Assembly: GCA_030847615.1 (NCBI GenBank)
Contig: JAUMIR010000005.1
Span: 239,668,645 to 239,732,644, forward strand
Length of the DNA stretch: 64,000 bases
Reading direction: 5' to 3'
Origin: Gambelia wislizenii
Taxonomy: Eukaryota; Chordata; Lepidosauria; Squamata; Crotaphytidae
Shown: piece after piece, positions 43,080-54,239 of the stretch
Layout of the letters: every line of letters starts with the position of its first letter
Numbering within the stretch: position 1 is the stretch's first letter
The notes under the pieces: model-generated
Told to the model about the DNA's origin: nothing
Databases searched by the model: none
The model's input: the letters and a program-made list of their open reading frames with translations, nothing else
Translations under genes and position numbers: made by a program

Positions 43080-43565
43080 TTAGATCCTCCGGGACTGCCT
43101 CCTCCCGTACTACCCTCCCTGTGCACTTCAGTCCTCTGGGAGGAATCTGTTACAATCTATGAAAACAAGGCTGTCGGTGACCTTCCAGAGGGCCTTCTCT
43201 GCTACCGCTCCCAGATTATGGAATGGTCTGCCAGACAAGACCTGTCTTATTACCACCTTAGACAGCTTCAAAAAAAGCTGTCAAGACGGATCTTTTCTGG
43301 CAGGCCTTTCCCGAATAGCTATCCCAGCCTGAAGATTCAGCTGTCTTTTCTCTTAAGCTGCCATTGAATTATTCCATTTTTTCTCTTTTTAATTATTGTA
43401 TGTTTTTAATCTTTTTAATGTAATATTGTTTTAAGGGGTGGGTGGGTTAAGGTACTAATATAATTATGGAATTTTTAATCTGTAAGCCACTCTGATTGCA
43501 TTGAAGAGGGGCGGGATAAAATAATTCATTATTATTATTATTGTTGTTGTTGTTGTTGTTGTTAG
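43080..43565 (+). pseudogene. L2-type LINE 3' end with C-terminal coding remnant
   Basis: The frame VTFQRAFSATAPRLWNGLP..TTLDSFKKS (about 43177-43290) is the conserved block at the C-terminus of L2-like LINE ORF2. A frameshift in the AAAAAAG run breaks it. The 3' UTR follows with TCTGTAAGCCACTCTGATTGC..GGGCGGGATAAAATAATTC and a TTA/TTG simple-repeat tail (43528-43563). 5'-truncated dead copy. Confidence 0.75.
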
Positions 43566-44260
43566 ATCCAGATTTAGTCATATTTCTAGTAGACCCAATG
43601 AGGTCCTGTAGATTTCCACAATTTTACCCTACACATGACCAAATCTGGATCAATACGAATACAGCTTGGAAAAACAGTGTAAGCTAACCTTAAAAGGGTT
43701 TATCCCCCATTCCTTTCACACACAGGAGGAGTGAACCTCCAAAACAAAGTCGACCTGATAACCAGAGGTATCCAAGCCCTGATATAAACACAAAAGAAGT
43801 TTTGGACTTATTGCCATTTACCCTATTCAAATGTTTGTACAATTACCAATTGCTTTGCTTTAGTTTGATTCAACTGAGAATTTCATAGCTGATTAAAGTA
43901 TGCTTAACCAGTGTGCAATTCCAATCTATATAACAGCATTCAAGGTTGCCATATATCAATAAAATTAGCTCTTTTTTTAAAAAAAATGATTAGTGACCTC
44001 AATTTTTAATGAACATATGCTTCCTTGAGGGCTCTCTGAAGGTCTAAAAAGAAATCCATTTATTTAAAAATAAATAGGTGTTCAAAATGTTTTGCTTCTC
44101 ATTAACCCAGAAGTAGGCAACTTTGGCAGGGGCTAAGTCTGACCCACACACTTAGAAACATTGTTTGTTTTCTTTATTTAAAAAAAAACTGTAAGAATTT
44201 GTTCTTTTATATAAAAAACAATTTGGGAAAAGGACATTTTCAACTAAAGCAATACACTCT

Positions 44261-44489
44261 ATGACTGCTGCCACACTTCAGAAATAATGCAGTTTGACAC
44301 TGCTTTAACTATCATGGCTCTGTCCCCATGGAATTATGGGATTTATAGTGTGTTGTGGCACCAGAGCTCTCTGACAGAGAAGGCTGAAATGCTCACAAAA
44401 CTACAAATTCCAGAATTCCATAGCATTGAGCCATGGCAGTTAAAGTGGTATCAAACTGAATTATTTCTGCAGTGTGTCAGCAGCATATG
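44261..44489. mobile_element. Family H foldback MITE
   Basis: CTGCCACACTTCAGAAATAATGCAGTTTGACAC mirrors TATCAAACTGAATTATTTCTGCAGTGTGTCAGCAG in parts. The arms meet at CTCTGACAGAGAAGGCTGAAATG. Confidence 0.8.
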
Positions 44490-44817
44490 TAGCTTCAGAG
44501 AAGAAGTTTTATTCCCGGACATTCCCAGAAGCCTGATCCTCCTTGCTGTGAACATTAACAAAATTCCATCAGCTGCGACTTGGGGACCCATGGGATAGCA
44601 AAATTGGAATGGGCCACATGTTACTCACCCCTGCACCCATCTTTATAACAGCTCTGGGCATTAGGCCGACATTTCCATCTTTCAAATGGAGAGAAGATGA
44701 ATCTATCAGATTATTAACCCACCTGAGGCAAACTATCAAGTTCAAAGAGGAGGTGAGATTTCAACCAAGGGCTTCCTGGATCTCTCCCAGCTCACACTCT
44801 TAGCCATAACGCTCCAG

Positions 44818-44925
44818 CTGCTAATTTATTTCAGATATTTCTAGGCAGCCTTCTCTGCCAAATGGCACTCAAAGCCACGTGGAACGTTAAACAGCATCAG
44901 AACATTAAAAATACATAAACAACCC
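44818..44925 (-). mobile_element. L2-type LINE 3' end
   Basis: TAATTTATTTCAGATATTTCTAGGCAGCC..GGCACTCAAAGCC is the diverged complement of the L2-like ending. Confidence 0.45.
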
Positions 44926-46161
44926 TAGAAGCTAGAAGAGCCAGCTGGGCTAAAAATCATGACAAACACTTTCGTGACAGGCTAAAAACACAGCATAGTC
45001 CCACATCATCAAAGGGACTCCTCACACACACACAAACACACACCTGTTGACAAAATAGCAGCCACGAAGAAGCCAAACTTGGGTCACCAAGACATACATT
45101 TCACAAAGCAGACACTAGTGTTGCCAGTGATCCAAAGTAAGTGCCTAACATAGAACAGAATGCAAAGCAAAGCATTTCTTGCAAACCCAAAGGGACAGGT
45201 ATGAAGGAATGAAGCCTGGTACCAGACATCAGCAATGTCAAGCATCTACCAAAGTTCACATCCTAGCAGAGGGTCCACCAACAGTCCCTAGAACCTCATG
45301 TCTTATGGCTTCTTTTCTTCACTGATGCCACTTAGGGTTTCCAGGTCAGGACTATCCCAGGTCCTGAGATTCTGGGACCAAAACCTGAGATCTACTGAAG
45401 TAATGTGTGCTTTTTGTAAAGATAATGTTATTCTCTAATAAAAATAATAATTTAAAAAATCCTGAGATCTAGAGATAGCCCCTTCTGATGTCATAAGAGG
45501 GGAGCCCTGGTGATGTTACAAGGACAATCTATGATGAAGTCATTAAGCATGAATACATGAAGGATCAACCACACTTGCACACAGTATGCCATTCAAATAC
45601 AAAAACAACAACCCAAGAACACTAAGTTCAATTTATGAGAAACATATAAATATACGTATTTTCAAGGCCGTACTCTCACCCTGAGATTTTTGCCCCTTGT
45701 GCAGAGAATTGGAAAGACCAGCCAGCCCCTGAGATCTTGCAATCCTAATGCCACCTAATACTTATTATCCAGAGTGAGCAATGTGACTACCACATCTTTT
45801 GCCCTCACCTTTGGAGAGGTGGTAGAGATCGGGCCCAGAGGTAGAACAAGCAAAGAGGCAGTGGAGGTAGGAGCAATATGGGCACACTGAGGATGGCAAA
45901 GGGGGTACCATCCAGAGCATCTTACCTGAGAGCCTTTCAAAGCCTGAAACTGCCACTGTGTGATACATAGTACCCTTGGAGCTTTCAGTCAGAATTTCCC
46001 TGAGATTCTGCAACTTCCCCAAAGTCCTTCAAATATCACTAAACAGGGTCAATTTCCTGAAAATAACACTTGCCAACTGGCCTATGCTATCCAACGTCAC
46101 AAGTCTATTAAAGCATAAGGTGCATTAAAGGGTTTACGTGGAAGAGCTTTAAGATGAGTAA

Positions 46162-46791
46162 GGAGATTTTCAGATGGGCCCAATATTCTGTGGCAGACAT
46201 GGAACAGGGTTGAGAAAGGGTCTACATTTTGGACAACATCGACCCTTTCTGTCCTGCTCCCGTCCTGTCCCCGTGCTGCTCCTGGAATATTCTATTCATG
46301 ATGAAACATCGTGAACAGACCACCCGTTCCGTGTCTATCACGGAATCAGGGTTGTGGGGAAAAGAGCCCTGTTCCTGTTGCGAGATGACAGCCACGGGGG
46401 GGGGGGGGGAGGGAGCTCCATTCCCAGCACTTCCGGGCATAATCGGGACATCCAGGTAAGTGGCACCCTTCCCCCCCCCCCCCGGGTTACTTGTATTTTT
46501 TTTTCTGTGTTTTTGTGCTTTGTTTTCAGTTTTGATGTTTGGCTTTTTTTTTTAATTTTTAAATTTGCCATGTGTCTGTTTTCTTGCGAGAACGGGCAGG
46601 GTTTCATTTGCTGGTCATAAATGCAGCCTTCCGACAGCTGCATTTATGACCAGCCAGCAAGGAGAGAGGGAGGACGTTCCTGACATGGAATGAAGGTAAG
46701 TGTGCAAACATTTTTCATCTATTTTGCAGCAGGAACAGGAATGGAGGTGATGGGGCAGTAATGGGGTATTTGGCCCCATCTGAAAATGTCC
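46162..46791. mobile_element. 630 bp Harbinger-like MITE with TAA target duplication
   Basis: Left end GGAGATTTTCAGATGGG. The complement of the right end is GGACATTTTCAGATGGG (one mismatch in 17). TAA flanks at 46159-46161 and 46792-46794. Internally GC-rich with long G (46397-46409) and C (46471-46485) runs. It carries a perfect 18 bp hairpin (46610-46627 / 46637-46654). The frames of 70-100 codons on both strands are not recognised as proteins. Ends resemble those of the smaller MITE at 24231-24501. Confidence 0.75.
46610..46654. repeat. Perfect 18 bp hairpin, 9 nt loop
   Basis: GCTGGTCATAAATGCAGC at 46610-46627, its exact complement at 46637-46654, loop CTTCCGACA. Confidence 0.95.
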
Positions 46792-46799
46792 TAAAAGCC

Positions 46800-47940
46800 A
46801 GGATTCAGTCATCACAAATTCAAAGGAGATGATGCTGATGTTCCCAGGACAGTAATGCAAAGGTTAAATAAGTGCCACTGGATGGAGCAGGAGCTGCATC
46901 ACCATAAAGCATAAGATTGAGGTATACAGACATTTAAACAGGAAGAATTCAGCCACAGCAACTGCAGGTTATACAGTTCTAGAAAAGAATGGCAAAGCAC
47001 CCACGTTCTGACATCACATATCAGTCTCTTTAATGCTCAACTAAATGCCATCATTAACATGACTAGAGCTAAAACCGGACCACAAAAGCATCAAAAGGCT
47101 CAGGTTCCCTGCAGTTTGCAAGAATACCTTTCTCTCTCCCTCTCTCAATCCATTTTTAAAGAATGAGGCAAACACAGCAATAAAACAATTCAGAAAGAAC
47201 TGAGAATGTGTTGGAAATTTCAGAAGCCATGGAATGTTGGATCCATTGGAGAAAGAAGTAAAGGGAGAGGAGGAAAAAAAAGAAGGTGATGGAAAGGGAA
47301 TTGGACAGTCCAATCCCTTTAGCAGCCTATACTATCTCAGAGGGAGGAATGATGAGCTGGAATCCTCAGCAGAACCACTGCTGTTGGATGAGAAAAAGAG
47401 ATGGAACTTGAAGGTGACGTGTCACAAACACTGCAGGGTTCCATCTCTATAAGACAGTGAATCCATGTTAGGTTTTTGTTTGAATTTTCAAGGAGCTATC
47501 CAAGGTGCTGAACATGTATTAGACTGCTCTTTTACATTTTGGACTAATACTGGCATGGATTCATTGTCCGACTGATATGGGAGCTACCCATTGCCACTGG
47601 AGAATCAGCATTACTTGCAGAAAGTTTTGGGTTTTTAAAGTTACAACTTGCAGGGACAAAGTTACTTTGCTTGTATACTGAATAACATTTTCTTATTGTC
47701 TTTCAAAGTTATTTTTGAGATATTTTTTGAAGAGATTTTTAAAAAGAAAATATGAAATTATCTTATCAGTCTTAAGCTCCCCCCCCCAAATGTAATGAAA
47801 AGAAAGGAAAAAACATGGAGTGTGTATGGGGGGGGGGTCCAGTTGGCCCTCTCCTTGCTCTCTTTCTGCCCTCAGGCAAAAACCTTTTATTTAGGCAGGC
47901 CTTTGTTTCTTAAATCATGTGGCAGAAGAGTGGTTTTAAA
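46800..47940. other. Stretch without recognisable gene
   Basis: A 72-codon K/E-rich plus-strand frame (47234-47452) has no recognised domain or splice context. Otherwise unique-looking sequence. Confidence 0.35.
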
Positions 47941-47959
47941 ATGGCGGCCAGTGCTGATA

Positions 47960-48145
47960 TCTTTTATCTTTAAAATTATGTTTTAAATGTGGTTATACTG
48001 TTTTTAACCATGTGCTTTCTTCACAGAATTGTTTAATTAAAATTCTTTTTTTTTTAAGCAAAATAAGATTTTACTTGAAATTATTTTTTTAAAAAAATAT
48101 TATAAACCACTTATGCCAGGGCAAAGGTGGGGTATAGACTGAAAA
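47960..48145 (+). mobile_element. L2-type LINE 3' end, degenerate
   Basis: ATTATAAACCACTTATGCCAGG..AAAGGTGGGGTATAGA resembles the L2-like ending. A purine-rich GAAGG/GGGA simple repeat (48150-48206) follows. Confidence 0.4.
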
Positions 48146-48149
48146 AGAA

Positions 48150-48206
48150 AGAAGGAAGATAGGAAGGAAGGAAGGGAGGGAGGGAGGGAAGAGAAGAGAA
48201 GAAAGA
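48150..48206. repeat. (GGAA)n/(GGGA)n purine tract
   Basis: GAAGGAAGATAGGAAGGAAG then GGAGGGAGGGAGGG and AGAGAAGAGAAGAAAG. Confidence 0.9.
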
Positions 48207-48412
48207 AGCAACCTAGTGCATAATGGAACAAAGTACTATTAAAAATTGTAATACAAAGCAACAGATTACTTTTCAAACATGGTAACAAGCAATGGGAACA
48301 AATTACTTTAAAAATTAATTTTCTGAGCTTTCACAAGAAGATGGAATGCATCATTGGGGCTCAGGTGCCATTTGTTAATATCCTCAAACATAGTGGTTCT
48401 TAGCATATTACA

Positions 48413-48572
48413 CTGCATTGCCATTCAATCCATACAGCCACAAACTTGTAGGAAGAAGCAGGTGAAAAATCTTCCCTCCCTTCCAGTGCCTCTGAGGGAA
48501 GGTTTAATGGAATTGTATTATTATTTTCAGGTTGTTGTTGTTGTTGTTGTTAAATCTTAAGTCTTGGGGGTC
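48413..48572 (+). repeat. Unclassified dispersed repeat U1, copy 2
   Basis: Aligns with 23318-23490 from CATTGCCATTCAATC to TTAAGTCTTGGGGG, including a TTG run (48531-48551) at the same internal position. Confidence 0.6.
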
Positions 48573-49445
48573 TGCAGCAACAAAAGATATTTAAAGGGGG
48601 TCCCTGGTAAAGACAAAGTTAAGAGGCACTGCTTGAACAGAAAGGTTTGGCTGTCTGTTACTATAGTGACAAATCTTCCTTAAGTCAGAGGTAGACACAA
48701 TACAGTCTTGGACATGTGAAGGCAGCATGTGTCCTGCACATTGTGGATTTCTGTTGTGGATTTCTATATTTTCTTTTGACTATATTTTTTGTGACTCTTG
48801 ACTTCTACAGATTCATAAACTTTTTCTGGGAAAAGGGGTTAGCATTATTTCCTGGAAACCTGTAGTTTAGGAACAGCAATTCCTTTTAAATAGGTTACAT
48901 CCCCCCCTTGCACTGTTTAACATTAAGAAAAACCCCATTTCCAGTCTCTCCCAATTTTAACCCATTTTTCTGGCCTTTGTGCAGCCCCAAATGGTGATGC
49001 AGCAGGAATTAAACCCAAACTAAATAAAAAAAAAACCATTTTAGCCCATCCCTGTTTAAGCTTAACAGAGTTATCCCACAAGAGGAAACAAAAAGCTTAT
49101 TGTCTCTTTCTCCCCAGTGTTATCTGGTGAAAAGGGAAAGAACAGGATGCCTGCTTCTCTAGCCAACTCTGGTCTGGATTTCATCCTCATTCTATCTCTT
49201 ACAACTGACTCTGGATACTGATGCCAAGTGATAGCAGACTCACTTATCTGGAATCCTTTCTTCTTAAGATAAAGATGAGAGTGTCCCCAAAGGTGTCAGA
49301 AGAGTGTACTATATATCTCTGTACACAAAGGGCATGCTTACAAACACAGTGTGAGAAAAAATATAAATCCAATTCCTTCAGTTTTGAAAGGGACATTCAC
49401 TCTTTGGGGGAAAAATAGAGGGTATATACAGTTTTGCTCACAGAA

Positions 49446-49468
49446 TGAGGGAGGGAGGGAGGGAGGGA
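49446..49468. repeat. (GGGA)n short tract
   Basis: GAGGGAGGGAGGGAGGGAGG. Confidence 0.9.
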
Positions 49469-49509
49469 AGATCATAGGCTCTTGGATTTTTCACACAGAG
49501 GGATTAAAA

Positions 49510-49728
49510 CAACAGCCATCACAGTACAGTGGAATGAGCAATGAACTAGACCAGAGTTCAAATCCCCACAAAGCTATGGAAACCCACTGGCTGACCTTGG
49601 GCAAGTTATACTCTCTCTGCTTTAGAGAAAGGAAATCGCAAACCTCCCCTGGATAAATCTTCCAAAGAACATCCTAGGAGCTGGTCTCTAGGAGTCAACA
49701 GTTGATGGGAAGGCACATAAGAACAGAA
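49510..49728 (+). mobile_element. Sauria-type SINE, full length, diverged
   Basis: CAGTACAGTGGAATGAGC (A-box region), GAGTTCAAATCCCC (B box), CCCACTGGCTGACCTTGGGC, AGAGAAAGGAAATCGC and a diverged tail with GTCAACAGTTGATGGGAAGG. Confidence 0.8.
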
Positions 49729-50539
49729 GCTTAAAACATAAATTGGCTGGCATACCAAAGGCACTGCCTCCACTGGTCAGGATGCTCACTGAGAAAATAC
49801 ATGTCTTGCTTTCCTAAGATTCAGCATCTTGAGGGAAAAATGTGGCAGCCTCAACGGCAACTGATGCCTTGGGCCAGGCAATACCCTATCACACACAGGG
49901 AAAGCCTTTTGACAGACTAAGAGAAGGGGAAAGGCAAGCCAAGAAAGCTTCTGCATATAGCTCAAGCCCAAGGGTGACAAAGGGCCTCCACCTGGAATCT
50001 CCTCGAGTCCTCCCTGTGATCTGCAAGCTCTTTTTAAGGAGTCCATTAGGAAGAATGTGGTGTTTTGCTACAGTGGGATGCTGATTAATTAGGCTTCAAA
50101 GAAGCGTGTCTCTGATTTGCTGCAACCGCATCCCCCATTGAGCCAGGATTGCATGTGGGAGTCACAGCATGGTTTAATTTGAGGACTACCCCCCACCCCC
50201 AGGCCCTGGCAGGGTGCTCAGAGGGATAGGAGCTCTCTGCTGATAAATAACAGCTGAGAAATAACATTTGTTTGCAGAGACCAGGACTCTTCCTCATTGT
50301 TCTTTTTAGTACCAATATTATTTATTATTTTACTATGTTATTAGCATTTTATTGTCATTTTTGACACCAGATGCTCCTTTCCTTAACACATGCAGCCACC
50401 TCCTCAGCTCAGGGCTGTTTTAGAAAAAGTGGAACTTACTTTCATGGAAAGATGAAAGATTTAATTCGGGGGTGGGGGGAGAGCTTGGCTTTGCAGAAGC
50501 CATTGGGAAAAAGGAAAGTTTTTTTATGATTGAGGGGGA

Positions 50540-50905
50540 TAGGATGCTAAGAATTTGCTTTTTTAAAGTGATGTGAGTTCTTATCTCTGTCTTAGTTTTT
50601 GTAAACTACCTTGTGAGCCTGCAAGCTGGCGTACTGTAGTGGTTTGAGCGCTGGACTATGAATCCCTGCTTGGCCATGCAAACCCACTGGGTGACCTTGG
50701 ACAAGTCACACTCTCTCAGCTTCAGGGAAAGGCAAAAGCAAGCTCCCTCTGAACAAATCTTGCCATGAAAACACCTTGATGGGTTCACCTTAGGGTCACC
50801 ATAAGCTGGACATTTATTGAAGGCAAACAACAACAACAACAACAACAACAAACCACCTTGAGTTCCAGGGCTAGGAAAGATGGGATACAAATAAACAGAA
50901 TTAAG
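50540..50905 (+). mobile_element. L2-type LINE 3' end split by a SINE
   Basis: Left part ends TTTTGTAAACTACCTTGTGAG. After the SINE, AAACCACCTTGAGTTCC..CTAGGAAAGATGGGATACAAATAAA resumes. The two edges carry the SINE target duplication. Confidence 0.6.
50618..50849 (+). mobile_element. Sauria-type SINE with target duplication
   Basis: CTGGCGTACTGTAGTGG (A-box region), ACCCACTGGGTGACCTTGG, CTCTCTCAGCTTCAGG, TGAACAAATCTTGCC, CACCTTAGGGTCACCATAAG and an (AAC)n tail (50827-50850). Flanks AAACTACCTTGTGAG (50603-50617) and AAACCACCTTGAG (50850-50862) are a diverged target duplication. Confidence 0.85.
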
Positions 50906-50911
50906 AAGAAG

Positions 50912-51198
50912 GGCTGCCAGACAGAGGAGGGAGCAGGCCTGTTCTCTGCTGCCTAAAAGCATAGGACCAGGTCTAATGATTTGAAGTTACAGGAGAGTAG
51001 ATTTTGATTGAACACTAGAAGGTATGTCTTGACAGTAAGTGTGGTCCAACAATGGAAGAATTGCCTAGAGAAGTGGTGGGTTGTCTTTCTCTGGATGTCC
51101 TCCAAAAGAGGCTGGATAGCTATCTGCTGGGGATGCTTTAGCTGGAGATCCTGCATTGAGCAGGGAGTTGGACTATAACTCTATGATCCATGACTCTG
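50912..51198 (+). pseudogene. Old CR1 LINE 3' fragment
   Basis: GAGGAGGGAGCAGGCCTG, GAAGGTATGTCTTGACAG, CAAAAGAGGCTGGATAGC and CTGCTGGGGATGC align with the end of the CR1 ORF at 21300-21525. It ends CTCTATGATCCATGACTCTG, a diverged CR1 tail. Older than the CR1 that follows directly. Confidence 0.7.
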
Positions 51199-51199
51199 T

Positions 51200-52616
51200 A
51201 AGATGTCCACACTGCCCCATAGGGGAAAAAGATTATCCGCACTCCAAGAAAGGTCTGCCAGCACCCTGCACTGACCAGCACTCTCCAAATTCTAGAGCAG
51301 ATCATTAAACAGAGAGTCTGTGAACATTTAGAAGGCAATGCCATAATCACAAAAAGTCAACATGGGTTTCAGGGAAACAAGTCATGCCAGACTAATCTGA
51401 TCTCTTTTTTTGATAAAGTTACCAGCTTGGTAGATGAAGGGAATGCTGTGGACATCGCATACCTTGATTTCAGTAAGGCCTTTGACAAGGTTCCCCATGA
51501 CATTCTTGCAAACAAGCTTGTAAAATGTGGGCTAGACAAGTTAACTGTTCAATGGATTTGTAATTGGTTAACCGGCTGAACCCAAAGGGTGCTCAGCAGT
51601 GGCTCCTCTTCGTCTTGGAAAGATGTGACCAGTGGGGTGCCACAGGGTTCTGTCCTGGGCCCAGTGTTATTCAACATCTTTATCAATGACTTGGATGAGG
51701 GAATTAGGGGTATACTTATCAAATTTGCAGATGACACCACATTAGGAGGAGTAGCTAATACCCTAGAGGACAGGATCAAAATTCAAAATGACCTGGATAG
51801 ACTGGAGAGCTGGGCCAAAGCTAACAAAATGAAATTCAATACGGAGAAATGTAAAGTACTGCATTTAGGGCAGAAAAATGAAATGCATAAATATAGGATG
51901 GGAGAGACCTGGCTGAATGAGACTACGTGCGAAAGGGATCTAGGAGTCCTAGTAGACCACAAGTTGAACATGAGCCAACAGTGTGATGCGGCAGCTAAAA
52001 AGGCCAATGCGATTTTGGGCTGTATCAATAGAAGTATAGTGTCTAGATCAAGGGAAGTAGTGGTGCTGCTCTATTCTGCCTTGGTCAGACCTCACCTGAA
52101 GTACTGTGTCCAGTTCTGGGCACCACAATTAAAAAAGGATATTGACAAATTGGAGTGTGTCCAGAGAAGGACAACTAAAATGGTGAAAGTTCTGGAAATG
52201 ATGCCTTATGAGGAGAGACTTAGGGAGCTGGGTATGTTTAGCCTGGAAAAAAGATGGTTAAGAGGCGATATGATAGCCCTGTTTAAGTATTTGAAGGGAT
52301 GTCACGCTGAGGATGGAGCAGGCTTGTTTTCTGCTGCTCCAGAGACTGGAATACGGAGCAATGGGTGCAAGCTCCAGGAACAGAGATTCCACCTCAACAT
52401 TAGGAGGAACTTTTTGACAGTAAGAGCTGTTTGGCAGTGGAACGCACTCCCTCAGAGTGTGGTGGGGTCTCCTTCCTTGGAGGTCTTTAAACAGAGGCTG
52501 GATGGCCATCTGTCGGGGATGCTTTGATCGTGATTTCCTGCAGGACAGGGGGTTGGACTGGATGGCCCTCATGGTCTCTTCCAACTCTGCAATTCTAGGA
52601 TTCTATGATTCTATGA
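51200..52616 (+). pseudogene. CR1 LINE, reverse transcriptase with one internal stop
   Basis: Non-LTR reverse transcriptase of the CR1 clade. From 51289 one frame runs to the natural TGA at 52525-52527. RT motifs are present: AYLDFSKAFDKVPHD with the catalytic Asp (about 51460-51500), SGVPQGSVLGPVLFN (about 51630-51675), FADD with the catalytic pair (51724-51735), then the C-terminal [16 protein letters not shown] block. The only in-frame stop is TGA at 51577-51579 in WLTG*TQRV, where related CR1 proteins commonly have Arg. CGA to TGA by CpG decay explains it. The 3' end carries GATTCTATGATTCTATGA. The endonuclease domain is lost by 5' truncation. Upstream of 51289 the match fades. Confidence 0.9.
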
Positions 52617-53097
52617 AATGCATCAGGCTACAAATCCTATTAGACTACAAATCTCCAACTTCTCTAGGAGTTGGATTCTGACACATCTTAAGAGCCCCGA
52701 GCTGGGGAGCAGTGGCTTTATTGAATGTGGAAAAACAGGATGGTGAAGGTAGGAAAGTAGAAATGGCTTTGAGGTTCTTGTAGTGCCAAACCCATGTTAT
52801 AATAGAATGTGCACATAAAATGCCTTGTACATCCCCCACTCCTAATTTAACCTAGTTTTTCATGATTTTCCATGATCTTTCTTGGCCCAATACAGCTACT
52901 GTAAGAAGCAAATAAGTACTGACTGCCACAGAGCTCTAGGAAAGAGACAACTGGACCAAACTGAAGTTAATCATGCTGCCCAGGGTCAACGCTAAACTGA
53001 GGACCAGTCCCTGTTGTGGTTTACACTTGATCTAGTGAATATAGATCCATACACAGTGGAACTCTACCCTATATCTAGCTCACCATGGACCCCAGGA

Positions 53098-53180
53098 AGA
53101 TGCTTTATACCAGGTCAGACTGTTTTACCACTCTGATTAGGAGCAGCTTTCCAGCATCTCAAGCAGAGGTCCTATTATTT
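53098..53180. mobile_element. Old SINE remnant
   Basis: GCTTTATACCAGGTCAGAC and AGCTTTCCAGCATCTCAAGC..AGAGGTC resemble a dispersed amniote SINE/LINE tail, also hinted at 7565-7585. Weak. Confidence 0.35.
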
Positions 53181-54040
53181 AGAGATTAGGTTAGTATCTT
53201 CCAAAATCAGGATACAAGGTGACTGAACCCAAAAGGAATAACACAAGTGTGAGTAAAAATATAAATAAAACTGATGGTTTACATTTTTAATTAATTGTGA
53301 AATCAATTTTTTCCATCTCTTTAAATAAAAAAAGAAAGAAAGATGTCAAGATTTGAACCTTCTGTATATATAGGATGTGTGCTGACATCAAACAATGGTC
53401 TGTCCCTCTCTCTCACCTGCACATGTCATTATCTTTTATATATATGTAAATGTCCAGTGTGTCCAGTTCTGTCTACTGCAAAAAGAGGAGGATGGATGGA
53501 CTGCTCAGGCAGGGTATCTTAATATACTCATGAACTAATTGCTTGTGATCTTTGCCAAAGGGCCAAGAAGCAATTGGGAAAGGAAGCAAGGTCATGTCAA
53601 AGTCTTGCTCCTGTCTCCCTGTACAGTAGACCCTGCTGGCTCAGTTGATACCAAGAAATGTACTTTGTTGGGTTTTTGTTTTGTTTTGTTTTTTAAGTAT
53701 TGGTCTTTTCCAAATTGGTTTACCGACCTCCATCTGCATCCCAGGATCTCACCTAAGGTGGTGACCTTTCCTCGGGAAAAACAAAACACTTTTTTTTTTT
53801 TTGCATCAGGAGAGATCAATCTGAATGTCCAAGACCTATGAATGAGGAGGGAGAGCTTTCAGCATGGTATCCCTAGAGGATGCTCACCTTCAAAACTTTA
53901 TGTCCATTATGACAAAAATGAACCAAGAGCCAGATTCCGCCTTCAAAAATATCCTTGTCATATAAATAAAATGCTAGGGGGTGACCCTAAGCTATTTAAG
54001 TGACTGCTTAACATGAATAGATATTTCACAAACTGGAAAC
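53181..54040. other. Stretch without recognisable gene
   Basis: Low-complexity A/T runs (53330-53340, 53788-53802). No gene or clear repeat. Confidence 0.35.
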
Positions 54041-54045
54041 CAAGA

Positions 54046-54231
54046 GTCTGAATCCACACTATACAAATAATCCAGTTTGAAACTGGATTATTTCCCATGG
54101 CTCCCTTCCTATGGAATCCTGGGATTGTAGTTTCATGAGGCATGAGCGCTCCTTGGCAGAGAAGGCTAAAGACCTTGTAAAACTACAGATCCCAAGATTT
54201 AATAGGAAGGAGCCATAGTATGGATTCAGCC
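54046..54231. mobile_element. Family H foldback MITE
   Basis: GTCTGAATCCACACTATAC mirrors CATAGTATGGATTCAGCC. The arms CCTATGGAATCCTGGG and CCCAAGATTTAATAGG flank the loop GCAGAGAAGGCTAAAGACC. Confidence 0.75.
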
Positions 54232-54239
54232 TCATAAAC

